This document shows positions 1 through 6,624 of a stretch of 17,015 nt of DNA, piece after piece. The DNA is taken from positions 1 to 17,015 of the forward strand of contig CALERM010000086.1 of assembly GCA_937907715.1 (NCBI GenBank). The letters run 5' to 3'. Under the pieces are notes generated by a model that saw only the letters and a list, made by a program, of their open reading frames with translations, was not told the DNA's origin and did not search any database. The stretch is from an uncultured Clostridia bacterium (GTDB lineage: Bacteria > Bacillota > Clostridia > Oscillospirales > Oscillospiraceae). The stretch's first letter is position 1; every line of letters starts with the position of its first letter. Made by a program: the position numbers and the translations under genes.

Positions 1-530
1 CGCACCCTCGTTCCGGCAGCGACGCTGTTCGGCTTTGCGATCTGCGGATTGAGCCGCAGCAGCGCCTGCATGCTGAGCCTGTACGCCGTGCAGATTTCCC
101 AGAGCGTCTGTCCTGCGCCGACCTCGCAGAACCGCTTTCCGATCACTTGGGCAAGGCTGTCCTCCGCCGCGCCGGAATCTGCCGCGCCCGGCGCCTCGCA
201 AAAGCTGAACCGGTACGCCACGTAGTCGTCCCTCGGCTCCTGTGTCAGCTCCAGCTCCGTAAAATACGCGCTTGCCGTCTGCCACACCGGATGCACCAGC
301 ATCTGCTGTCCGCCCTTCTGAAAGACCGCCAGCAGCTCCTGAAACGTATCATACGCCCCGGCGCCGAAGAACTCGCCCTCGCCCTGCATCACCGTCGCCA
401 TCCTGCCGAGATCCTGCACGGCAAAGCCTCCCATCGGAATCTTGTGCACCGCCGTCTGCCGCTTGCAGCTGAGCGTATAGGTCCGCGGATTATTCGGCCA
501 CACAAACGATCCGAACCGCATCTTGAGCAT
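1..530 (-). CDS. LysM-domain phage baseplate/tail protein, 3' end cut by window edge
   Basis: The reading frame is open from ATG at 530 to the window edge, giving 176 codons. An AAAGGAGGG ribosome site lies about 6 bases upstream, which favours this ATG over the in-frame one at 521. The N-terminal ~110 residues (MLKMRFGSFVWPNNPRTY... through LELTQEPRDDYVAY) match the N-terminal domain typical of clostridial phage LysM tail proteins, the place held by XkdP in PBSX. A LysM motif begins near residue 140 (GQTLWEICTAYRLSMQALLRLNP) and runs to the edge. In this family the protein sits at the tail tube end or baseplate hub, and LysM contacts peptidoglycan. It is 14 bp downstream of the coiled-coil protein gene, with no large tape measure gene between the chaperone and it. 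Confidence 0.8.
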   Translation of the reverse strand, partial: MLKMRFGSFVWPNNPRTYTLSCKRQTAVHKIPMGGFAVQDLGRMATVMQGEGEFFGAGAYDTFQELLAVFQKGGQQMLVHPVWQTASAYFTELELTQEPRDDYVAYRFSFCEAPGAADSGAAEDSLAQVIGKRFCEVGAGQTLWEICTAYRLSMQALLRLNPQIAKPNSVAAGTRV

Positions 531-544
531 GCTTCTCCCTCCTT

Positions 545-1048
545 TTATCCATAGCGCCTTGCGTCGCGCTCGAAAAATCGTGAAATTTCCTGCATAGACC
601 GCTGCGACGGTCCCGACGCAATGCCCGCAACCGTCATTGTCTGCCGGTAGCTCCCCGTAAGACCGCCGGACGCACTTTCCGGCGTCCGTTTTTCAAGCTC
701 GACAGTCTGGCGCTCCTGAAGCGCAGTCATTGCCGTCTCCAGCCTTCTCGTCTGCTCCTGCTGCTTCTGCGCCGTCTTCTGCAGCTGCATGCTTTCCATG
801 CGCATCGTCTGGCGCGTCATTTCGCGAAGCTTGTCCTCCACCGTGCGTTCCTGCGCCTGATCAGGCTGCGCCCGCTCGAAAGCTGCCATTTTTTGTGTCT
901 TTGCTGCAGTCTCGTCCGTCTGCGCGTCTTCCGTCTGCACAGTCTCCGCATGCAGCGCAGTTTCCCGGATTTCCGGCGTCTGCCCGGCGTCAAACTGCGC
1001 CGCCAGCTTCATCTGCGCCAGAAGCAGCCGTTTCACATACTCCAGCAT
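545..1048 (-). CDS. Short Gln/Glu-rich coiled-coil phage protein in the tape-measure position
   Basis: 167 residues. The start is ATG at 1048, preceded by GAGGAG seven bases upstream; an in-frame TAA lies just upstream, so no earlier start exists. The first 20 residues are amphipathic. Residues about 60-125 are rich in Gln, Glu, Arg and Met without Pro or Gly and look like a long coiled coil. The tail ends with a Gly/Ser-rich stretch and a basic-acidic motif (ISRFFERDARRYG). In PBSX-type modules the tape measure protein, normally 600 residues or more, sits exactly here, between the chaperone and the LysM protein. This could be a highly reduced tape measure, a tail-tip or scaffold protein, or a separate small gene. 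The first 59 bases overlap the chaperone gene. I do not recognise the family with certainty. Confidence 0.7.
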   Translation of the reverse strand: MLEYVKRLLLAQMKLAAQFDAGQTPEIRETALHAETVQTEDAQTDETAAKTQKMAAFERAQPDQAQERTVEDKLREMTRQTMRMESMQLQKTAQKQQEQTRRLETAMTALQERQTVELEKRTPESASGGLTGSYRQTMTVAGIASGPSQRSMQEISRFFERDARRYG

Positions 1049-1658
1049 TCTTTAGCTCCTCAAACCGCCCTTCATCAAATCCCGCATTTTCCTCCGGAAC
1101 CGACTCGCCGCACACCGGACAAAGCCGTCTTTTTGCCTTCTCCCTGCACGCAGGGCACATTGCCTCCAGCTTCTCCTGCTCGTCGAGCAGCAGCTGCGCC
1201 GCGCAGTAGAGATAGTCCCGGTCTGTCATACGCCGTGCGCGCCCCTCCGACGGCAAAACGCCGAAGCGCTTGAGAACGCGCCACTTGAGCCGCTCATAGT
1301 CCTCCTGCTCCAGTGCCTGCACCGCAAGACGCGCGTTTTCCTCGCTGCACGCCGGGTTCTGCTCCCGGCACAGCGCCGCATACGCCTGCATCCAGCGTTC
1401 GATTGTTTCTGCCGAAGCTGCCTGCATCACCGCCTCGCCGTCAGCAAACGCCCGCTGCCCGTCCTTGTAAAGCGCCCTTGCCAGCACGCACGCATTCATC
1501 CACAGTCCCAGCGCCCCGTCCTCCTGCGCGCCGGAGTCAAGCGCCTCGCGCCGCGCCTGCAAAACCGCAGCCGCCGGAACCGCGCGCAGCTCCAGTCCGT
1601 CCTCGAGCCGTTTTTTCCCGCTGCCTGCAAAGAGCGTCAGAAATCTGCCTGCGCTCAT
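990..1658 (-). CDS. Phage tail assembly chaperone-like protein with C-terminal zinc ribbon
   Basis: 222 residues. ATG at 1658 overlaps the tail tube stop as ATGA, implying translational coupling. The helical body includes a segment typical of tail assembly chaperone families (SAETIERWMQAYAAL, ~82-96) and a conserved-looking stretch LPSEGRARRMTDRDYLYCA (~135-153). Four cysteines at 168, 171, 180 and 183 form C-X2-C-X8-C-X2-C, a zinc-ribbon spacing. Position after sheath and tube corresponds to XkdN of PBSX, which helps assemble the tube around the tape measure. Many such genes use ribosomal frameshifting, but the downstream frame has its own ribosome site and a stop just upstream of its ATG, so ordinary reinitiation is more likely. 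The chaperone role is inferred mainly from position. Confidence 0.7.
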   Translation of the reverse strand: MSAGRFLTLFAGSGKKRLEDGLELRAVPAAAVLQARREALDSGAQEDGALGLWMNACVLARALYKDGQRAFADGEAVMQAASAETIERWMQAYAALCREQNPACSEENARLAVQALEQEDYERLKWRVLKRFGVLPSEGRARRMTDRDYLYCAAQLLLDEQEKLEAMCPACREKAKRRLCPVCGESVPEENAGFDEGRFEELKNAGVCETAASGADEAGGAV

Positions 1659-2044
1659 AACAGATTCTCAATCCGGCGGCTTGCCTCCACTGTGACTTTT
1701 TCCAGCACGTTGCCGCCGACCTCCGCGCTCTCCTGCAAGCTCTTCCACTGGCAGCCCGTGTAAATGACATTCCGGTCGGGCTTGCACACAACGAGTGAAA
1801 AATCGTCCATATCGCCGAAGCTCAGCCCGTCGCGGATTGCCTCGTCGGTCGCGTAAAGCCGGGTCAGCTCCAGCACATACTGGCTCTGTCCGCGAATGGT
1901 CGACACCGGCTCCGACTGCCCGAAGGCATAAATTGCCTTGCTCTCCCGGCTTGCCGTCACCTTGTAGCTCTGCACCACCGCCACACGCACGCCGTTGACT
2001 TCCAGATAGATATCCGCCGTTGTCGGAATTTTCCGAATTGCCAT
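1655..2044 (-). CDS. Phage tail tube protein (XkdM-like)
   Basis: 129 residues (MAIRKIPTTADIYLEVNGVR...). ATG at 2044 is chosen because GAGGAGG lies six bases upstream; the TTG at 2059 and ATG at 2050 overlap that ribosome site. Predicted strands alternate through the chain, with features typical of the XkdM/tail tube fold: an early 'DIYLEVNGVRVA' strand, a central 'RGQSQYVLELTRLY' strand, and a C-terminal 'KVTVEASRRIENLL'. The protein should polymerise into the inner tube through which DNA passes, surrounded by the sheath. It lies directly downstream of the sheath gene, the usual myovirus pairing. Length is close to the usual ~140 residues. Confidence 0.82.
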   Translation of the reverse strand: MAIRKIPTTADIYLEVNGVRVAVVQSYKVTASRESKAIYAFGQSEPVSTIRGQSQYVLELTRLYATDEAIRDGLSFGDMDDFSLVVCKPDRNVIYTGCQWKSLQESAEVGGNVLEKVTVEASRRIENLL

Positions 2045-2055
2045 GCTCATCCTCC

Positions 2056-3108
2056 TCAAACACTGATATGGGCAGTCAGGAAAATCCGGTTCAGCCCATG
2101 CACAACCGTAAACTCAAACTCTACCAGACATGTCGTGGGGTCCGACTCCAGCGCCGTCACCGTCAGATTCTCATACCCTTCAATGATCTCGCGCTCAATG
2201 CGGTCCTCCAGCTCCACAATCACCTGACTGCGAATTGCATTTCTTGTCAGCACATTATTCTTGGCACGCGCAAATTTGGTCCGCAGGCTCCTGCGAATCG
2301 CCGGAATGACGTCGTCGATCACCAGAATCGTGCCCAGCTCGCGGAAGGTCGCATCCTCCGTCTGACCGGTTTTGGTTCTCGTCGTAATGCCGCGCATCAC
2401 GCTGACCTTGCCGCCGTAGCACTCCAGAACCGTCACCCCGCCCTTGACCAGCGCGTCAATTTCCGTATCCTCATACATCTTACTCACGCCGGTCATGCCA
2501 TACAGAACCTGTCCGTTGAGCGGCAGTGCCGGGTCCGACTGATCGGTCAGCACGCCTGCCAGCGCTGCAGCCGCCATCTGACCGCCGGCAAGCTTGCTCT
2601 CGCCCCAGACATACACATCCGGCGCAACAAGTACCATACGCTCGGAGTTCAGAGCTGCCGCCCGGTCCGTCAGATTCTTGAGTGTTGGCTCTGCCAGACC
2701 CACAATACCGACACATTCGCCATTTTGTTTGGAGGCAGACTCCACCGCGTCGCGCAGCGCCTTCTGCACCGTCTCCAGCGCGCTTCCCACCACGCAGAAG
2801 CTCGCTTCCTTTTCCGCGAACACCAGCGCCAGCGCCGCCTGATATGCTGCAAGCGTATCCTCTGCCACCGGGCTTGCCAGCACCGTCCCAGCGCCGTTCT
2901 GGTAAGCAAGCTTCGCCATTCTGCCAAGCTCGCTTCCCTCCGCAAACGCCTCCTTTGCCTCCGTGTACGAGTGGAGCCTGTAAAGCCCCGCCGTTGCCTC
3001 CGCCTTGCCGATGAGCGCAATCACGCGCTCGGTTGCGCCTCTTGCAATAATCGACGAAGCGTCGTAGCTCGAATACACACCCGGACGCTCATGATAAACC
3101 AGACTCAT
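2056..3108 (-). CDS. Phage tail sheath protein
   Basis: 350 residues starting at ATG 3108, with AAAGGAG eight bases upstream and an ATGA overlap with the preceding gene. The N-terminus (MSLVYHERPGVYSSYDAS) is the characteristic sheath opening in which the chain runs into a 'RPGVY' motif. The central part has the alternating beta-alpha pattern of the sheath core. The C-terminal ~110 residues (ITTRTKT... RELGTILVIDDVIPAIRRSLRTKFARAKNN... LVEFEFTVVHGLNRIFLTAHI) match the conserved sheath C-terminal domain that supplies inter-subunit strands. It forms the contractile outer layer of the tail. At 350 residues it is compact compared with PBSX XkdK (~466), so surface domains are probably absent. Confidence 0.9.
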   Translation of the reverse strand: MSLVYHERPGVYSSYDASSIIARGATERVIALIGKAEATAGLYRLHSYTEAKEAFAEGSELGRMAKLAYQNGAGTVLASPVAEDTLAAYQAALALVFAEKEASFCVVGSALETVQKALRDAVESASKQNGECVGIVGLAEPTLKNLTDRAAALNSERMVLVAPDVYVWGESKLAGGQMAAAALAGVLTDQSDPALPLNGQVLYGMTGVSKMYEDTEIDALVKGGVTVLECYGGKVSVMRGITTRTKTGQTEDATFRELGTILVIDDVIPAIRRSLRTKFARAKNNVLTRNAIRSQVIVELEDRIEREIIEGYENLTVTALESDPTTCLVEFEFTVVHGLNRIFLTAHISV

Positions 3109-3623
3109 TGCACTTCTCCTTTCAATATGAAGTCCGTAAACTCCGTCTCCTCTTCATTTGCCAGCGCATACACATACGCCAGCGTCTGCGCCGTCACCTT
3201 GCTGCCGTAGCAGTCCGCGTTCGCCGCAAACCGGCACGCCTCCACGCAGATTTTACCGATCGTCAGCCCCGGAACTCCGCCGGAAAGCTTCGTTACAAGC
3301 GCGTCCGCCGTCTGCATGCACCGCTTCGCGCCCTGCTCCTCCGGGCACAGCACCTCCATGGAGATTTCCGCCTCCAGCCGCTTTCCGTAGAGCGAAACCG
3401 TCTTTCCGTCCGTCTCCAGCACGCCCAGATACGAATAAAGCCCCGCGTCCGTTGCCTCCGCCTTCTGGATTCCGACTGCCACTACCGTGTCTGTCAGTGT
3501 CGGAAACACGCCCTCCGGCAGCCGCCGGACCGCCGCAAAGCCTGCCTGCTTCAGCCACTTCAAAACCGCCTCAATCAGCTGTTCCAGCTTTCCGCACCTC
3601 CCGCCTTCGTCAGAAGCGCCCAT
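3105..3623 (-). CDS. Phage tail terminator/neck-like protein (upstream of sheath)
   Basis: 172 residues if ATG at 3623 is used. That start has no good ribosome site and overlaps the upstream gene by 49 bases. A strong GGGAGG lies inside the frame near codon 9, so initiation at a non-ATG codon around residue 13 (CTG, giving LEQLIEAVLKWLKQ) is possible. The N-terminal amphipathic helix followed by 'TLTDTVVAVGIQKAEATDAGLYSYLG' and a beta-rich remainder resembles the tail-completion or minor structural proteins found just before sheath genes, the place of XkdJ in PBSX. It probably caps or joins the tail to the neck. The role is inferred from position and size. Confidence 0.65.
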   Translation of the reverse strand: MGASDEGGRCGKLEQLIEAVLKWLKQAGFAAVRRLPEGVFPTLTDTVVAVGIQKAEATDAGLYSYLGVLETDGKTVSLYGKRLEAEISMEVLCPEEQGAKRCMQTADALVTKLSGGVPGLTIGKICVEACRFAANADCYGSKVTAQTLAYVYALANEEETEFTDFILKGEVQ

Positions 3624-3913
3624 ACATAGAGCGTCTCATCGCCCAACGCCATCGTCTCGCTGCGCCGGACAGCATACGCCTCCTGCCGGACCTCCACCGT
3701 CTGTCCCGGCTTGATCTCCATTTCCGCAGGACCGATATACACATACTGCCCCTTCGGAATCCTGCCGAGCGATTCTATGAGCTTTCTCGTGCTTGCCCAG
3801 CCCTTTTCCGTCACCGGCTGCACCAGCGCGCGGAACGTTCTTGCGCTCTGCCCGTCGCGCACCGTCACAAGACTGCCGTAGCCCTGCAGAATGCTCTCGA
3901 TCAGTGCCTTCAT
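3575..3913 (-). CDS. Head-tail joining protein (stopper-like, XkdI position)
   Basis: 112 residues. ATG at 3913 overlaps the preceding gene's TGA as ATGA, with a G-rich stretch (GGGGGTG) upstream. An upstream in-frame start would extend back into the preceding gene and is not needed. The sequence begins with a helix (MKALIESILQGYG), then 'RALVQPVTEKGW', 'LGRIPKGQYVYIGPAEMEIKPGQTVEV' and 'YVWALLTK', a small beta-barrel pattern. This 'polarised PxxEIxxGxxV' type sequence is common in head-tail stopper and minor capsid proteins. It probably plugs the portal-connector channel or links it to the tail. Function is inferred from order and pattern. Confidence 0.65.
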   Translation of the reverse strand: MKALIESILQGYGSLVTVRDGQSARTFRALVQPVTEKGWASTRKLIESLGRIPKGQYVYIGPAEMEIKPGQTVEVRQEAYAVRRSETMALGDETLYVWALLTKAGGAESWNS

Positions 3914-4290
3914 CCGCGCACCCCCACGAACGCAAAATCCTTTGCCCTGCAAAACGGGCGCATCAGCAGCTGTGCCTGCTGCGTCAATCGCTGCACCGGC
4001 GTCTGCTGCGTGCTTTTCTCCCCGCTTGCGGTCTTCACGCTCACATCGCCCACCGTAAAGCTCTCAATGTTCCAGCTGGCGGCGCTCTGCTGCGTTGCAT
4101 ACCCCGCCGCCGCGCTCCATGCCGCCGCGCAGATAAACGCCTCCCGGCAGTCCTCCGGCGTCACGCCCGCTTTCAGCCGCGCCTGCCACTGCGCCGCCGA
4201 AACCCGGCAGAGTCTTTGCAAAAGCTCCTCATCCGCGCCGGAGGGGGCGGCCTGTGCGGCCGCCTTATAGATCTCCTCCAACAGCGTCAT
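3910..4290 (-). CDS. Head-tail connector/head completion protein
   Basis: 126 residues. ATG at 4290 overlaps the capsid stop as ATGA. It is mostly helical: an N-terminal helical bundle (MTLLEEIYKAAAQ... ELLQRLCRVSAAQWQARL... EDCREAFICAAAWSAAAGYA) is followed by 'IESFTVGDVSVKTASG' and a C-terminal helix with 'LLMRPFCRAKDFAFVGVRG'. The helical bundle followed by a 'GDvSv' strand is characteristic of head completion proteins placed directly after the major capsid gene. It should assemble as a ring under the portal. The family is not named with certainty. Confidence 0.7.
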   Translation of the reverse strand: MTLLEEIYKAAAQAAPSGADEELLQRLCRVSAAQWQARLKAGVTPEDCREAFICAAAWSAAAGYATQQSAASWNIESFTVGDVSVKTASGEKSTQQTPVQRLTQQAQLLMRPFCRAKDFAFVGVRG

Positions 4291-5315
4291 CCGATCACCA
4301 GCACCTTCGAAGCCTCCGGCATGATCTTGCCAAAGCCGGAAATCGACGTGATGGCTGCGCGCTCCAACTGCCGGTCAATGAGCTTGTCATACTCGACCGA
4401 CACGTCGCCCGCATGCACCATTTCCAGTGCGTATCGTCTGTCCAGACCGATAATCTTGCCGGCGTCCACGCAGCTTGCCTTCAGAAGCTCCGCGCCCAGC
4501 GGCGTCGACAGCGCGCCCGTGCCCTGGAAGTTCAGACCTGTCAGCGGATTCTGGAACTCGCTCAGCCCCAGCATCTTGACCATCGTGCCGGTATTCATCA
4601 GGAAGCAGTTGAGCTCATACGGATCAAACTGCGCCCAGAACTCCACCAGCTGCTGATAGGTCAGCTTGCCCGCCTCGCCGGAAAGGGGGCTTTCGCCGAT
4701 GGTAAAGCTTGCCGCCGCGTTGTTGTTGCCGTCGCCGTTTACCAGAACGTCCACTGCGTCTTTCAGATGCATCGTCTGGATGTACGCGCCGATCTGGCGC
4801 AGCGTGATGGAAAACAGGTCCAGCTTCTGGAAGCGGATTGCCTCATAGGACGCAACGAGCATTCTGCCGCGCTTGTTGAGCTTGACAAGGTTCGCCTTCG
4901 TCTTGACCTGGGTTGCCGGGATGCTCGCGCCCTCAGCTACCTGCATAAGCATCTTGTCCTGCTCGGAAGGGACCGAATAAACGCTTCGGTAATCCATCGC
5001 GTCGATGGTCGTCGTGCTTGCCGTAATCTTCGGCAGCACATTGTTTTCCTCCATGCCCTGTTTGACCGCACGCGCAATATACTCCGGGAACAGGACGCTT
5101 GAGTCCATCGTGCGGAAGAATTTTTCCACCGGGTCCGAGTACGCGCCCTTCGCGTGAATATCAAAGCGTTTGAGCTGGCGCTGGAAGGCGTCGGTGCCCT
5201 CGAGCGCCGTGCCCTTATAGTTTTCACTCGGGTCGAGCGATTCGAGAACCTGTGTAAACGTCTTGCCGCTCTCGCGGTACATGCCCTTTTCCAGCTTTAC
5301 ATGATCAAAACCCAT
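4287..5315 (-). CDS. Phage major capsid protein
   Basis: 342 residues. ATG at 5315 has GAAAGGAG seven bases upstream, the strongest ribosome site of the module, as expected for an abundant protein. The N-terminal ~100 residues form a helical arm region. Then come 'PSEQDKMLMQVAEGASIPATQVKTKANLVKLNKRGRMLVASYEAIRFQKLDLF', the pattern of HK97-fold coat proteins with an axial region and spine helix, 'DAVDVLVNGDGNNNAAASF', and a closing 'TSISGFGKIMPEASKVLVIG' strand. It is the shell subunit of the head. The protease gene and a small decoration-like gene upstream support this. The length is typical for the fold. Confidence 0.88.
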   Translation of the reverse strand: MGFDHVKLEKGMYRESGKTFTQVLESLDPSENYKGTALEGTDAFQRQLKRFDIHAKGAYSDPVEKFFRTMDSSVLFPEYIARAVKQGMEENNVLPKITASTTTIDAMDYRSVYSVPSEQDKMLMQVAEGASIPATQVKTKANLVKLNKRGRMLVASYEAIRFQKLDLFSITLRQIGAYIQTMHLKDAVDVLVNGDGNNNAAASFTIGESPLSGEAGKLTYQQLVEFWAQFDPYELNCFLMNTGTMVKMLGLSEFQNPLTGLNFQGTGALSTPLGAELLKASCVDAGKIIGLDRRYALEMVHAGDVSVEYDKLIDRQLERAAITSISGFGKIMPEASKVLVIG

Positions 5316-5333
5316 CGTTATGCTCCTTTCCTC

Positions 5334-5675
5334 TTATAAAAACAGACCGATTTTCTTGTTTGTCGAATCCACGCTCACAACCAGACACGTTCTGCCGCTC
5401 ATACCCGGGACCACCTCGCCCGCCTTGTCCGTCGTCAGAATTGCGTAGCCGAGCGAAGGCGCCGTCGAGCCTGCATACGAAAGCTCCACATAGCCCTCCA
5501 GAATGACGCCCGCCGCGCCGCCTCGGATCTGCGAAACCACGCCGCAGAAGCCCTCCTCCGAGCAGGGACCCACTGTGCCGTTTGCCGAGATCTTGCAGAC
5601 CTTGCCCTCCGCCAGACCGGTTCCGGCAGCAAATGTCACCATTTTCTGCCCAATCGCCTCAAAAGAAATTTCCAT
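5334..5675 (-). CDS. Putative capsid decoration/accessory protein
   Basis: 113 residues. ATG at 5675 is preferred because AGGGAG lies about 8 bases upstream; the longer frame starting near 5726 lacks one. The protein is beta-rich and small: MEISFEAIGQKMVTFAAG, then 'GLAEGKVCKISANGTVGPCSEEGFCGVVSQIRGGAAGVILEGYVELSYAG', a pattern shared with small capsid-decorating or stabilising proteins placed directly before the major capsid gene. It lies 19 bp upstream of the capsid gene and 76 bp downstream of the protease gene. The role is inferred from size, fold pattern and location. Confidence 0.6.
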   Translation of the reverse strand: MEISFEAIGQKMVTFAAGTGLAEGKVCKISANGTVGPCSEEGFCGVVSQIRGGAAGVILEGYVELSYAGSTAPSLGYAILTTDKAGEVVPGMSGRTCLVVSVDSTNKKIGLFL

Positions 5676-5751
5676 TTTTTGTTCTCCCTTCCAAAAAATA
5701 AATATTGACTGCTGCGCCAGACGCACCCGCCGGGCGCAAGCTTGTCGCCAG

Positions 5752-6624
5752 TTAAATCAGAAACGCGCTGTTCTGCTCGCGCGCCGCATCCTGTCCTGCG
5801 GTCATCTGCGGCTCCGGTGCAAAAAGCTCCGCCGTCCGGCGCTCCAGACCCTCGCTCAGTCCCTTCAGCTCCTCCGCCGCCATACCGCGCACAATCCGCT
5901 GCATCAGCCCCGCGTCCAGCTCCAGCCCCAGCAGCAGCGCCGCGCGCGTCACCCGCAGCTCCAGCTCCTGCCGGTACGCCTTTCCAAGCTCTGCGTCCTT
6001 CTGCAGCTTTTTCAGCGTGAACTCGTCCACCGGTACGCCGCCGCCCGTCTGCTTCTGCAAAACGCCCGCCTGCTTCTGTGCCGGCACTGCCACAAACGAA
6101 AACTCGTAGGCGTCCACTGCTTCGCACAAAACCGCCGCGCAGCGCTCTGCGCCATACGTCTCGCCCTTCACATGCTCGCACGCGCCATACTCTGCGCCGC
6201 AGATCGAGCACATCCTGCGCTTCACCGCGCACCCGATGGAAACCTCCTTTTTGATGCCGCCGTCAATCTCGCGAATCAGCCCGTCCGTTTCCGCGCCGCG
6301 CAGCATATACGCCCAGCCCTTGAGATACGTCGCGCCGTTTTCGCACAAAACCTCCGTGTCAAAAATCCGCGCCACCTGCTTTTCTGCCGACCACACATGG
6401 TCCATCACGCCGGTCTTCCCAATGAAAAGCGCCGCCAGCTCGCGGATGCAGCTCTGTGAGAACCGCTCGTCGTCCCGGTCCACCTGATCATCGCACAGCC
6501 GCACGGAGAACACATACACCTCCTCCGCCTTGACCGCCTTCTTGGTCAGCCGGTTGATTTTTTCCAGCTGCTGTACATCCGGCGCGCCGCTCAGCTCCAC
6601 GTTCGCCGCCTTTGTAATTTTCAT
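5752..6624 (-). CDS. Phage prohead protease (XkdF-like) with fused scaffold-like C-terminus
   Basis: 290 residues, ATG at 6624 overlapping the portal stop as ATGA. The first ~185 residues resemble the XkdF/HK97-type prohead protease domain. His76 in 'GVMDHVW' and Ser129 in 'KKEVSIGC' are the likely catalytic His and Ser of the S78-like fold. An insertion just after the Ser carries Cys139, Cys142, Cys149 and His151 (C-X2-C-X6-C-X-H), a likely zinc site common in this clostridial branch. Residues ~200-270 are helical and charged (LKKLQKDAELGKAYRQELEL...), as in scaffolds. The enzyme should cleave scaffold and capsid N-termini during head maturation. No stand-alone scaffold gene is present, which supports the fusion reading. 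Confidence 0.75.
   Translation of the reverse strand: MKITKAANVELSGAPDVQQLEKINRLTKKAVKAEEVYVFSVRLCDDQVDRDDERFSQSCIRELAALFIGKTGVMDHVWSAEKQVARIFDTEVLCENGATYLKGWAYMLRGAETDGLIREIDGGIKKEVSIGCAVKRRMCSICGAEYGACEHVKGETYGAERCAAVLCEAVDAYEFSFVAVPAQKQAGVLQKQTGGGVPVDEFTLKKLQKDAELGKAYRQELELRVTRAALLLGLELDAGLMQRIVRGMAAEELKGLSEGLERRTAELFAPEPQMTAGQDAAREQNSAFLI

Noticed and set aside
990..1110. Programmed -1 frameshift joining the tail chaperone to the next gene
   Set aside because: The downstream frame is +1 relative to the chaperone and has a TAA directly before its ATG; no proper slippery heptamer in phase was found.
2020..3210. Long open frame (396 codons) on the plus strand opposite the tail sheath gene
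   Set aside because: It is antisense to a clear sheath gene, is rich in His, Arg, Cys and Leu as expected from a shadow frame in GC-rich DNA, and has no ribosome site.
3158..4270. Long plus-strand frame (370 codons) opposite the head-tail joining genes
   Set aside because: Pro/Ser/Ala/Arg-rich low-complexity translation typical of a shadow frame; the minus-strand genes have ATGA coupling and ribosome sites.
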